DNA of 64,000 bases from Nocardioides guangzhouensis (GTDB taxonomy: Bacteria > Actinomycetota > Actinomycetes > Propionibacteriales > Nocardioidaceae). The stretch spans positions 1-64,000 of the forward strand of contig NZ_SDKM01000001.1 in assembly GCF_004519545.1 (NCBI RefSeq). Direction: 5' to 3'. The position numbers were made by a program, and so were the translations under genes. Shown piece by piece: positions 53,694 to 62,882 of this stretch (the first letter of the stretch is position 1; each line of letters starts with the position of its first letter). Under the pieces are notes generated by a model. It did no database searches and was not told the DNA's origin. It was given only the letters and a program-made list of their open reading frames with translations.

Positions 53694-54224
53694 GTGCTGC
53701 ACACCGACCGGCTGACCATCCGGCCCTGGCGCGACGACGACGCGCCCCGCCTGCTCGACATCCTCGGACGGCCCGAGGTGATGCGCTGGCTCGGCGACGG
53801 CGAGCCGAAGCCGCTGCAGGACCTCGACGAGGCGCTCGCGAAGATTGCGCGGTTCCGCGAGCGCAGCGCGACGCCACCGCTGGGCGGCTGGGCGGTCGAG
53901 GTCACCGGCACCGGCGTGGTCGCCGGGTCGGTGCTGCTGCTGACGCTCCCGAACGCCGAGGCCGGCGAGGTCGAGATCGGCTGGTGGCTGCACCCCGACT
54001 CGCAGGGCCGCGGCTACGCCAGGGAGGCCGCGGACGCGGTCCTGGCTGACGGCTTCGCCCACGGACTGACCGAGATCCACGCGCTCACCCACACCGACAA
54101 CCACCCGTCGATGGGGGTGTGCCGCCGGCTCGGGATGCGCGACCTCGGCGTCGTCGAGAAGTGGTACTCCGGCCCGTCGCAGCTGTTCCGGATCACCGCC
54201 GCCGAGCACGCGGCCCGGGGATAA
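53694..54224 (+). CDS. GNAT-family N-acetyltransferase (RimJ-like)
   Basis: 176 residues from GTG at 53694. The fold begins LHTDRLTIRPWRDDDAPRLL. The acetyl-CoA loop is in WWLHPDSQGRGYAREAADAV and the C-terminal part has ALTHTDNHPSMGVCRRLGM. Ribosomal-protein alanine acetyltransferase-like; the acceptor is unknown. It is not clearly in an operon with the ABC transporter that follows 89 bp later. Confidence 0.88.
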   Translation: MLHTDRLTIRPWRDDDAPRLLDILGRPEVMRWLGDGEPKPLQDLDEALAKIARFRERSATPPLGGWAVEVTGTGVVAGSVLLLTLPNAEAGEVEIGWWLHPDSQGRGYAREAADAVLADGFAHGLTEIHALTHTDNHPSMGVCRRLGMRDLGVVEKWYSGPSQLFRITAAEHAARG

Positions 54225-54313
54225 CCCCGAGACCGCTCCGGGGCCCGGGTCAGGGACGGCTTCAGCGGGTTCCCCGATGTGGAGGGTGGCCGGCTGCGGC
54301 GAGGCTTCTCGCC

Positions 54314-55213
54314 ATGATCACGGTCGACGCCCTCACCAAGACGTACGGCGGTTTCACCGCCGTCGACGACATCTCCTTCACGGCCCGCTCGGGGCGGGTC
54401 ACCGGCTTCCTCGGCCCGAACGGCGCCGGGAAGTCCACCACCATGCGGATCATGGTCGGCCTGACCCCGGCCACCTCCGGCTCCGCCTCGATCTCCGGCC
54501 GCGCGTTCGCGGACCTGCCCAACCCCGGCCTCGAGGTCGGCGTCCTCCTCGACGCCTCGGCCCAGCACGCCGGCCGCACCGGTCGCGAGATCCTCACCAT
54601 CGCCCAGCGCACGATGGGGCTGCCCCGGCGCCGGGTCGACGAGATGCTCGAGCGGGTCAGCCTGACCCCGAGCGAGGCGGACCGTCGCGTCCGCAACTAC
54701 TCGCTCGGCATGCGGCAGCGGCTCGGCATCGCGGCCGCGCTGATCGGCGACCCCGAGGTGCTGATCCTCGACGAGCCGGCCAACGGCCTCGACCCGGCCG
54801 GCATCCGCTGGATGCGCGACCTGCTCCGCGACTTCGCCCGCGACGGCGGCACCGTCCTCCTCTCCTCGCACCTGCTGCACGAGATCGAGGTCATCGCCGA
54901 CGACATCGTGGTGATCGGCAACGGCCGGATCGTCGCGCACGGCACCAAGAGCGAGCTGCTCGCCGCGAGCGGCGCCCTCGTCCGCGCCGCCGACCCGGCC
55001 GCGCTCGCCCGCGCGCTCGAGGTCGCGGGCGCCACCAGCACGCCGTACGACGGCGGGGCGCTGCGCACCGACGCCGAGCCCGCCCTGGTCGGCCGGGTCG
55101 CCCTCAACGCCGGCGTCCCCCTCCTCGAGCTCCGCGCCGCCGACGGCGCCGGCCTGGAGGAGATGTTCCTCGAGCTCACCGCAGACACCCAACGAGAAGG
55201 AGCAGCGGCATGA
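54314..55213 (+). CDS. ABC transporter ATP-binding protein
   Basis: 299 residues. Walker A GPNGAGKST, Q-loop near LLDASAQHAGRT, signature YSLGMRQRLGI, Walker B VLILDEPANGLDPAG and the switch His in LLSSHLLHEI. It resembles drug or antimicrobial-peptide exporter ATPases (DrrA/BcrA type). The start is ATG at 54314. It overlaps its permease gene by 4 nt (ATGA). The cargo is not identifiable from sequence. Confidence 0.93.
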   Translation: MITVDALTKTYGGFTAVDDISFTARSGRVTGFLGPNGAGKSTTMRIMVGLTPATSGSASISGRAFADLPNPGLEVGVLLDASAQHAGRTGREILTIAQRTMGLPRRRVDEMLERVSLTPSEADRRVRNYSLGMRQRLGIAAALIGDPEVLILDEPANGLDPAGIRWMRDLLRDFARDGGTVLLSSHLLHEIEVIADDIVVIGNGRIVAHGTKSELLAASGALVRAADPAALARALEVAGATSTPYDGGALRTDAEPALVGRVALNAGVPLLELRAADGAGLEEMFLELTADTQREGAAA

Positions 55214-56019
55214 CCGCCACGCTTGCCGTCGAGCAGCAGCGGGTCCGGCGCACCCGGACCACCACCCCGAAGCGGATCCCGACGACGCGGATCGTCGCCG
55301 TGGAGATGCGCAAGATGTTCGACACCCGGTCGGGCTTCTGGCTGATGGCCGGGATCGGCATCCTCGCCACCCTGGCCACCGGTGCCGTCATCCTGTTCGC
55401 CCCGGACAGCGAGCTGACCTACGAGACCTTCGCGACCGCGATCGGCTTCCCGATGGCGGTGATCCTGCCGATGGTCGGCATCTTGTCGGTCACCAGCGAG
55501 TGGACCCAGCGGACCGGTCTCTCGACGTTCACGATGGTCCCGCACCGCGGCCGCGTCATCGGCGCGAAGGCGATCGTCGCCCTGGTCGTCGCGGTCACCT
55601 CGATGCTGCTGGCCGCCGGGATCGGCGCGATCGGCAACGTCGTGGGCACCGCGATCACCGGCACCGACCTGGTGTGGAACGTGAGCGTGGCAGAGCTGGC
55701 AGGCATCATCCTGGGCAACACGCTCGGCATGGCGGTGGGCTTCATGCTCGGCGTGCTGATCCGCAACTCCCCCGGCGCGATCGTGGCGTACTTCGTCTAC
55801 AGCCTGCTGCTGCCGACGATCACCACCCTGCTCGCGCAGAGCCAGGACTGGTTCGCCGACCGGCAGGCCTGGCTGGACTTCAACTACGCCCAGGGGCCGC
55901 TGTTCGAGGGCTCGGTGAACGGCGAGCAGTGGGCCCAGCTCGGGGTCACCGCCTTCTTCTGGCTGGTGCTCCCGCTGGCCTTCGGGCTGGTGGCTATCCG
56001 GCGGTCGGAGGTGAAGTGA
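55210..56019 (+). CDS. ABC transporter permease
   Basis: 269 residues with an N-terminal cytoplasmic segment of about 35 residues containing many Arg/Thr and about six membrane helices. The ABC-2-like VAVEMRKMFDTRSGFWLMAG near residue 29 and GFMLGVLIRNSPGAIVAYFV are typical of permeases paired with such ATPases. It forms the membrane part of the exporter with the upstream ATPase. Confidence 0.9.
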   Translation: MTATLAVEQQRVRRTRTTTPKRIPTTRIVAVEMRKMFDTRSGFWLMAGIGILATLATGAVILFAPDSELTYETFATAIGFPMAVILPMVGILSVTSEWTQRTGLSTFTMVPHRGRVIGAKAIVALVVAVTSMLLAAGIGAIGNVVGTAITGTDLVWNVSVAELAGIILGNTLGMAVGFMLGVLIRNSPGAIVAYFVYSLLLPTITTLLAQSQDWFADRQAWLDFNYAQGPLFEGSVNGEQWAQLGVTAFFWLVLPLAFGLVAIRRSEVK

Positions 56020-56041
56020 GGCCGGTCGGGCTCACTTGTTG

Positions 56042-56102
56042 ACCACTGAAACCGGCGCTTCTCACGCGAAGTCTCGCGAGGGAAGCGCCGGTTTCGTGTG
56101 GT
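56042..56102. terminator. Long hairpin between the ABC permease and ilvC
   Basis: GAAACCGGCGCTTC (56048-56061) pairs with GAAGCGCCGGTTTC (56082-56095), with ACCAC/GTGGT extending the base and an inner CGCGA/TCGCG stem. It lies in the 120-bp convergent gap and probably ends both transcripts. Confidence 0.85.
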
Positions 56103-56139
56103 CGGCCGGACCCGCTCGTACGGCGGGCCCTCGGGTCCG

Positions 56140-57201
<1,062 letters not shown>

Positions 57202-57216
57202 TCAGTCTGGCCCGAC

Positions 57217-57291
57217 CTGTCAGGGAAATCGCTGTCCTGTCAGGGAATGCTTTCCCCGACGGGACAGGGATTCCCCGGACGTCCGGGGAAT
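57217..57291. repeat. Double-hairpin palindromic element (TTCCCCGG family), copy 3
   Basis: 57270-57291 is a perfect 22-bp palindrome on ATTCCCCGGAC/GTCCGGGGAAT. The adjacent region has two copies of CTGTCAGGGAA (57217-57227 and 57237-57247) and CCCTGTCC/GGACAGGG-type pairing around 57249-57269. It sits in the ilvN-ilvC tandem gap, so it is not limited to convergent ends. Confidence 0.75.
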
Positions 57292-57302
57292 TCATGCGGC
57301 CC

Positions 57303-57845
57303 CTAGACCGCGGTCGGTGGCGGCGTCGGCACGGCCACCGGTCGCAGCGTCCGCTCGGTGATCGAGCGGGAGCCTCGGCCGATCGCGACCATGCCGGACT
57401 GCACGAGCTCGCGGATGCCGAACGGCTCGAGCACGCGCAGGAAGTCGCCGAGCTTGTCGGTGTTGCCGACCACCTCGATCGTCACCGCGTCGGGTGCGAC
57501 GTCGACCACCTTGGCCTTGAACAGCTGGACGGCGTCGAGGACCTGGCCGCGGGTGCCGGTGTCGGCCTTGACCTTGACCAGCAGCAGCTCGTGGGTGATC
57601 GAGGCGGTGCCGTCGAGCTCGACGATCTTGATCACCTCGACCAGCTTGTTGAGCTGCTTGGTGACCTGCTCGAGCGGGCTGTCCTCGACGTTCACCACGA
57701 TCGTCATCCGCGAGATCTCGGGATGCTCGGTCGGGCCCACGGCGAGGCTGTCGATGTTGAAGCCGCGCCGGCTGAACAGGCCCGCGATCCGGGCCAGCAC
57801 GCCGGGCTTGTTCTCGACCAGCACGGACAGGGTGTGTTTACTCAT
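57303..57845 (-). CDS. ilvN: Acetolactate synthase small (regulatory) subunit
   Basis: 180 residues. Two ACT-type domains: N-terminal HTLSVLVENKPGVLARIAGL, FSRRGFNIDSLAVGPTEH and the second half with KVKADTGTRGQVLDAVQLFK. It binds valine and confers feedback control on the IlvB catalytic subunit. It starts 78 bp downstream of the ilvB stop, same strand. The C-terminal tail is proline-rich. Confidence 0.96.
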   Translation of the reverse strand: MSKHTLSVLVENKPGVLARIAGLFSRRGFNIDSLAVGPTEHPEISRMTIVVNVEDSPLEQVTKQLNKLVEVIKIVELDGTASITHELLLVKVKADTGTRGQVLDAVQLFKAKVVDVAPDAVTIEVVGNTDKLGDFLRVLEPFGIRELVQSGMVAIGRGSRSITERTLRPVAVPTPPPTAV

Positions 57846-57923
57846 CGACGTCCTCGCTTCGCTCCGGGCGCCGATGAGGCACCCGGCCCTGTGTGAGATC
57901 GGTGTGCTCGCTCCGCTCGCGCA

Positions 57924-59705
57924 CTAGAGCTCGTCCTCGTCGAAGTCGGGCGCCAGGTCGCGGGCGTACTTGATGTCGTCGTTGCTGGTGCCGGCGGCCA
58001 CCATCGGCCACACCATCGCGTCGCGGTGCACCCGGAAGTCGACGACGATGGGGACGTCGTTGATCTCCATCGCCTTCGCGATGGTGGCGTCGACGTCGTC
58101 CGGGGAGTCGCAGGCCAGGCCCACGCAGCCGTAGGCGTCGGCCAGCTTCACGAAGTCGGGGATCCGCTTCGAGTGCAGGTCGGTGTTGGAGTAGCGCTCG
58201 TTGTAGAAGAGCGTCTGCCACTGCCGGACCATGCCCAGCGACTCGTTGTTGATCACCGCGACCTTGATCGGGATGCCCTCGATCGCGCAGGTGGCCAGCT
58301 CCTGGTTGGTCATCTGGAAGCAGCCATCGCCGTCGATCGACCAGACGGTCGCGTCCGGACGCCCGACCTTGGCGCCCATCGCGGCCGGCACCGAGAAGCC
58401 CATCGTGCCGAGACCGCCGGAGTTGATCCACGTGTTCGGGTGCTCGTAGCCGATGTAGTGCGCGGCCCACATCTGGTGCTGGCCGACCCCGGAGGTGAAG
58501 ACCGTGTCCGGCCCCGAGATCTTGCCGAGGCGCTCGATCACCAGCTGCGGGGACAGCGAGCCGTCCGCGGGCGCGTCGTACCCGAGCGGGTACTTCTTCC
58601 GCACGCCGACCAGCCAGTCCACCCATGCCTCGTAGTCGCCCTCGTGGCCGGCCGCGCGCTCGGTGGTGAGCAGCGCCAACAGGTCGTTGATGACCTCACG
58701 GCAGTCCCCCACGATCGGCACGTCGGCATGGCGGTTCTTGCCGATCTCGGCCGGGTCGATGTCGGCATGGATGACCTGCGCGCCGGGCGCGAACGAGTCG
58801 AGGTTGCCGGTGACCCGGTCGTCGAAGCGGGCGCCGAGGCTGATGATGAGGTCGGAGCGCTGGAGTGCAGCCACCGCGGCGACCGTGCCGTGCATGCCTG
58901 GCATGCCGAGGTGCTGGACGTGCGAGTCGGGGAACGCGCCGCGGGCCATCAGCGTGGTGACCACCGGGATGCCGGTGTACTCCGCCAGCGCCCGCAGCTC
59001 GCGGGAGGCGCGGGCCCGGATCACGCCGCCGCCGACGTACAGCACGGGACGCTTGCTCTCGAGGATCATCCGCGCGGCCTCGCGGATCTGCTTGCTGTGC
59101 GGGCGGACCACGGGCCGGTAACCGGGCAGGTTCAGCGAGGCCGGCCAAGAGTACGTCGTGGTGGCCTGCAACGCAGACTTGGCCACGTCCACGAGCACCG
59201 GGCCGGGGCGACCGGTCGAGGCGATGTGGAACGCCTCGGCGACGATGCGCGGGATGTCGGCCGCGTCGGTGACCAGGAAGTTGTGCTTGGTGATCGGCAT
59301 CGTGATGCCGCGGATGTCCGCCTCCTGGAAGGCATCGGTGCCGATCATCGCCGCGCCGACCTGGCCGGTGACCGCGACCATCGGCACCGAGTCCATGTGC
59401 GCGTCGGCGATCGGGGTGACCAGGTTGGTCGCGCCCGGGCCGGAGGTGGCCATGCAGACGCCCACCCGGCCGGTGGCCACGGCGTACCCCTGCGCGGCGT
59501 GGCCGGCGCCCTGCTCGTGGCGCACCAGGACGTGCCGGATCCGGCTGTCGAAGAGCGGGTCGTACGCCGGGAGGATGGCGCCGCCCGGGATGCCGAAGAT
59601 GACCTCGGTGCCGGCCGCCTCGAGGGAGGTGACCAGGCTCTGCGCCCCGGTGACCTGGGCGCCGTCGTGGGCTCCATGGCCCGGGGCGCTGCCCTGCTCG
59701 CTCAT
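57924..59705 (-). CDS. ilvB: Acetolactate synthase large (catalytic) subunit
   Basis: 593 residues, ThDP-dependent. The catalytic Glu is in [20 protein letters not shown]-linked [17 protein letters not shown] follows, and the ThDP/Mg2+ motif is [15 protein letters not shown] ... NN. Start ATG at 59705 (an upstream in-frame ATG at 59747 lies before the terminator region). It makes acetolactate or acetohydroxybutyrate for Val, Leu and Ile. Preceded by a leader peptide and an attenuator. Confidence 0.96.
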   Translation of the reverse strand: MSEQGSAPGHGAHDGAQVTGAQSLVTSLEAAGTEVIFGIPGGAILPAYDPLFDSRIRHVLVRHEQGAGHAAQGYAVATGRVGVCMATSGPGATNLVTPIADAHMDSVPMVAVTGQVGAAMIGTDAFQEADIRGITMPITKHNFLVTDAADIPRIVAEAFHIASTGRPGPVLVDVAKSALQATTTYSWPASLNLPGYRPVVRPHSKQIREAARMILESKRPVLYVGGGVIRARASRELRALAEYTGIPVVTTLMARGAFPDSHVQHLGMPGMHGTVAAVAALQRSDLIISLGARFDDRVTGNLDSFAPGAQVIHADIDPAEIGKNRHADVPIVGDCREVINDLLALLTTERAAGHEGDYEAWVDWLVGVRKKYPLGYDAPADGSLSPQLVIERLGKISGPDTVFTSGVGQHQMWAAHYIGYEHPNTWINSGGLGTMGFSVPAAMGAKVGRPDATVWSIDGDGCFQMTNQELATCAIEGIPIKVAVINNESLGMVRQWQTLFYNERYSNTDLHSKRIPDFVKLADAYGCVGLACDSPDDVDATIAKAMEINDVPIVVDFRVHRDAMVWPMVAAGTSNDDIKYARDLAPDFDEDEL

Positions 59706-59745
59706 CGGTGTTCCTGTTCGTCGCTGGCGGTGGTTCGGTCCCAAC

Positions 59746-59776
59746 AAAAAACCCCTCGGCCTGACGGCAACGAGGG
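59746..59776 (-). terminator. Intrinsic terminator of the ilvB attenuator
   Basis: On the minus strand, CCCCTCGTTGCC pairs with GGCCGAGGGG (imperfect), followed by a T run (AAAAAA at 59746-59751 on plus). It lies between the leader ORF and ilvB, matching the cimA arrangement at 32396. Confidence 0.88.
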
Positions 59777-59805
59777 GAGGACGCGGGGGCTGGCCCGTGG
59801 GGGTC

Positions 59806-59847
59806 TCAGCTCACGCGTCGCGTGCGTACAAGAAGGTCCGTGCGCAT
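59806..59847 (-). CDS. ilvB leader peptide with Leu-Leu-Val codons
   Basis: A 13-residue ORF from ATG at 59847 to TGA at 59808, reading [13 protein letters not shown]. The cluster Leu-Leu-Val can stall ribosomes when those amino acids run short. The terminator 30 bases downstream completes the attenuator. This resembles ilvBNC leaders described in other actinobacteria (known). Confidence 0.8.
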   Translation of the reverse strand: MRTDLLVRTRRVS

Positions 59848-59959
59848 GCGCCTACGTTAGCCGCCGGGTCGATCCGGCGTCAGGCCACCCCATCACGGAT
59901 CCCAGATGCTGGGACAGCGGTCCCACATGATGACCCCCTCCCGAGGTCCTCCCGCTCCG

Positions 59960-60613
59960 TCAGCCAGAGCGGTCCTGCCACGTGCAGATGCACGCCTTGT
60001 TGCCGTCGGCGTCGGCGAGCACCCAGAACGACGGCGCCGCGGCGTCGCTGACCAGGGTGCCGCCGGCCGCCAGGGCCGCGGCGATCCGGCCCTCGGCCAC
60101 GTCGTGCGGCACCCAGACGTCGAGGTGCCAGCGCTGCCGCGGCTCGGCGTGCTCGTCGGTGCCCTGGAACCACAGGGTCGGCAGACCGCCGCCCGGATCC
60201 GAGAGCTCGTCGTCCGAGGACGACCCGTAGCCCAGCAGGGCGGCCCAGAACGGCTTGACGCGCTCGTGGTCGGCGGAGTCGAGCGCCAGCTCCAGCGCGG
60301 TGACCGCACCCGGGTCGGCGGCGACCCCGAGGTCGGCGGCCGCCTCGCTCGCCCGGCGCGCCAGCTCGAGGTCGCGACCGGTGACCCCGCCGGTGTCGTG
60401 GCTGGTCAGGCGGACGTCGACGTGCGCGTAGCGCAGGTCGATGTCCGGATGGTGGTTCATCTCCTCGGCCACCGCCGCGATGCGCTGCACGAGCGCGAGC
60501 CCGGTCGCGAAGTCGCGCGTGGCGAAGCGGGTCTGCAGCGCATGGACCATAAGTCGCCAGTCGGCGAGCCCGGCGTCGAGGACCTGCTGCCCGGTCAGCG
60601 TGGTGTCGCCCAT
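59960..60613 (-). CDS. Pterin-4a-carbinolamine dehydratase fused to a VOC domain
   Basis: 217 residues from ATG at 60613. Residues 1 to about 100 match pterin carbinolamine dehydratase: RLMVHALQTRFATRDFATGL, then the active-site EEMNHHPDIDLRYAHVDVRL and SHDTGGVTGRD. Residues about 105-215 form a VOC domain (ALELALDSADHERVKPFWAA, LDVWVPHDVAEGRI, FWVLADADGNKACI). PCD normally dehydrates 4a-hydroxytetrahydrobiopterin; the VOC fusion may be structural or catalytic. Role unknown. Confidence 0.88.
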   Translation of the reverse strand: MGDTTLTGQQVLDAGLADWRLMVHALQTRFATRDFATGLALVQRIAAVAEEMNHHPDIDLRYAHVDVRLTSHDTGGVTGRDLELARRASEAAADLGVAADPGAVTALELALDSADHERVKPFWAALLGYGSSSDDELSDPGGGLPTLWFQGTDEHAEPRQRWHLDVWVPHDVAEGRIAAALAAGGTLVSDAAAPSFWVLADADGNKACICTWQDRSG

Positions 60614-60686
60614 GCCCGCCATCCTGCCCCCTGGCGCGGCGCGGCACCACCGGCTGGTCCCGACCGTCGGCTCCGGGCTCCGACGG

Positions 60687-61400
60687 TCAGTCACCGCCCG
60701 CCGGCTGCTCCGCCTGCACCGCCCGGCAGTCCTCGAGCCGTAGCCGCTGCCCGGCCGGGCCGTGGTTCGACGGGTCCAGCCACGCCTCGAACGCGGTGCG
60801 CAGTGCCGGCCACTCGCCGTCGGTGATCGAGAACCAGTCGGTGTCGCGATTGCGGCCCTTGTAGACCAGCGCCTGCCGGAACCGCCCCTCGTACGCGAAC
60901 CCCAGCCGCGCCGCAGCGGCCCGCGACGGCTCGTTGAGGCTGTCGCACTTCCACTCGTAGCGGCGGTACCCGAGGTCGTCGAAGACGTGCCTGGCCAGGA
61001 GGTACGCCGCCTCCGTCGAGGCCGTGGTCCGCTGCAGGGACGGCGCCAGCACGATGCCCCCGACCTCGACCACGCCCTGGACCTCGTCGATCCGCATCAG
61101 GCACTCCACACCGAGGGCCCGACCGTCGACCAGCACCGCGAGCGGCACGTGGTCCGGGTCGGCCACGTGGCGGGCCACGAAGCCCGCGACGCCGGTCCGG
61201 TCGTCGTACGGTCCGGACGGGCTGTAGGTCCAGATCTCCGGGTGTCCGAGGAACGCGTCGGCCAGGTCGTCGGTGTGCCGCTCGGCCAACGGCTCCAGGG
61301 TGACGGTGCGGCCGGTCAGCGTCACCGGCGCGACGCGGGGGCGCGGCGACCAGTCGACGGCCGCCCCGATCGGCTGCCCGTGCTCGTTGGTCCGGGTCAC
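60687..61400 (-). CDS. GNAT-family N-acetyltransferase
   Basis: 237 residues from GTG at 61400 that overlaps the stop of the S66 gene by 4 nt. The start of the fold is VTLTGRTVTLEPLAERHTDD, and the RimJ-type LAPSLQRTTASTEAAYLLA and KCDSLNEPSRAAAARLGFAY match proteins annotated as acetyltransferases of the RimJ/RimL group. Acceptor unknown. Likely co-transcribed with the carboxypeptidase. Confidence 0.87.
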   Translation of the reverse strand: MTRTNEHGQPIGAAVDWSPRPRVAPVTLTGRTVTLEPLAERHTDDLADAFLGHPEIWTYSPSGPYDDRTGVAGFVARHVADPDHVPLAVLVDGRALGVECLMRIDEVQGVVEVGGIVLAPSLQRTTASTEAAYLLARHVFDDLGYRRYEWKCDSLNEPSRAAAARLGFAYEGRFRQALVYKGRNRDTDWFSITDGEWPALRTAFEAWLDPSNHGPAGQRLRLEDCRAVQAEQPAGGD

Positions 61401-62410
61401 ACCAGCTCCTGGGTGATCTCGTGCCGGTCGCCGTCGACGACCAGGCGGGCGAGGGCGCCGTTGACCATGGGCATCCGCGGCGACACGTGGCCGCACTCGA
61501 CGTCGAGCACCACCGGCACGCCGAGCATGCCGAGCGCGTCCCGGACCGCCTCGTGCTGGGTCAGGGTGGCGGTGTCCGGCGCCGGGGTGCGCCCGATCAC
61601 GATCGCCCGCGCGTTGTCGAACCAGCCGGCCAGGCGCAGCCCGTGCAGGCCGCGGCAGATCGTGAACGCGTCGTCACCGCAGGCCTCGAGGTAGACGATC
61701 GTGCCCTCCGGCTGCGCGGCCGCCCACGCCGGCAGGTCGCCGTACGGCGTGCCCGCGAGGTTGACCACGGTCTCGATGCAGCCGCCGACCAGCCGACCGG
61801 TGACGTCGACCGGGCCCGGCTCGAGGGTCAGCCAGGAACCGGTGCCGTCGTACGCTCGCGTGGTCTGGCCGGGGTCCCCCTCCCAGTCCGCCCAGCCACC
61901 GACGTGGTGACGTCCGGTGCCCCGCTGCGTGACCGGTCCGTCGCCGGCGGCGAGGTCGGCCCAGCGCGCCAGTCCGTCGGGCTGCGGGTAGGTCTCGTCC
62001 ATCAGCATCGCGCCGTGCAGGGTCGCCCAGTCCAGGCGGAGCGTGAGCGGCAGCATCCAGGTGGTGGTGTCGCTGAACCCGATCACCCAGGTCGGGTCGG
62101 CCTGCGCGAGCGCGTCCCAGTCGAGGACGTCGAGCAGGTCGATCGCGGTCTCGCCGCCCCACGGCGGGAACACGGCGCGGACCTCGGGATCGGTGAGCAT
62201 CGACATCAGCTCGGTCGCGCGCTCCTCCTTCGAGGCGCTGACGTGCGACGCGCCGTCGAGGACGCGTCCGGTGACCACGTCGAAGCCCTGGGCGCGCAGC
62301 GCGTCGAGGCACGCCTCGAACCGCGGCAGCAGGTGCGTCTCCACGCCACTGGACGGGGCCGTGACGCCGATGCGGTCGCCGGGACGGAGGGCGGACGGGT
62401 ACCGAGGCAT
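61397..62410 (-). CDS. S66-family LD-carboxypeptidase
   Basis: 337 residues from ATG at 62410. The catalytic Ser is in GFSDTTTWMLPL, with the Glu in VYLEACGDDAF and the His in ECGHVSPRMPMVNG. The family trims murein tetrapeptides or cleaves the antibiotic microcin C (MccF subgroup). The two cannot be told apart here. It is transcribed with the GNAT gene downstream. Confidence 0.92.
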   Translation of the reverse strand: MPRYPSALRPGDRIGVTAPSSGVETHLLPRFEACLDALRAQGFDVVTGRVLDGASHVSASKEERATELMSMLTDPEVRAVFPPWGGETAIDLLDVLDWDALAQADPTWVIGFSDTTTWMLPLTLRLDWATLHGAMLMDETYPQPDGLARWADLAAGDGPVTQRGTGRHHVGGWADWEGDPGQTTRAYDGTGSWLTLEPGPVDVTGRLVGGCIETVVNLAGTPYGDLPAWAAAQPEGTIVYLEACGDDAFTICRGLHGLRLAGWFDNARAIVIGRTPAPDTATLTQHEAVRDALGMLGVPVVLDVECGHVSPRMPMVNGALARLVVDGDRHEITQELV

Positions 62411-62464
62411 GCCGTCATCCTCCCGAGCCGCGAGCGCGGCGGGCAAACCCGTTTCGCCCGGATC

Positions 62465-62881
62465 TCAGGGCAGCACGAGACGCCCGACCGGCCCGGGGTT
62501 CCACGCGATCTCCCAGCGGTAGCCGTCGGGGTCACCGAAGTAGCCGGTGTAGCCGCCCCAGTCGCGCTCCTCCGCCTCCCGCACCGGGTGCGCCCCGGCG
62601 GCCCGGGCGGCCTCCAGCACCGCGTCGACCTCCTCCCGGGTGGCCACGTTGTGCGCGAGGGAGATGGGAGCCAGCCCCGGGCCGCGGCGGATCGGGCCGA
62701 TCTCGCCCTCGAACGCCGGCTCGACCCAGAGCGAGAGCAGCAGCCGGTCCCCGACCTTGATCATGAGGACCTCGCCCGGGACGTCCATCTCGGGTTGCCA
62801 GCCGAGGCCGTCGACGTAGAACCGCCGGGTGGCGTCGAGGTCGGCGACCGCCAGGGTGATGAACGAGACGCGCGGGTCCAC
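62465..62881 (-). CDS. VOC family protein
   Basis: 138 residues from GTG at 62881. VSFITLAVADLDATRRFYVD and GLGWQPEMD start the first betaalphabetabetabeta unit; the second has GGYTGYFGDPDGYRWEIAWN. Typical glyoxalase/bleomycin resistance fold with Glu near the C terminus. It lies one base downstream of the kynureninase stop, so co-transcription is likely. Confidence 0.88.
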   Translation of the reverse strand: MDPRVSFITLAVADLDATRRFYVDGLGWQPEMDVPGEVLMIKVGDRLLLSLWVEPAFEGEIGPIRRGPGLAPISLAHNVATREEVDAVLEAARAAGAHPVREAEERDWGGYTGYFGDPDGYRWEIAWNPGPVGRLVLP

Positions 62882-62882
62882 C

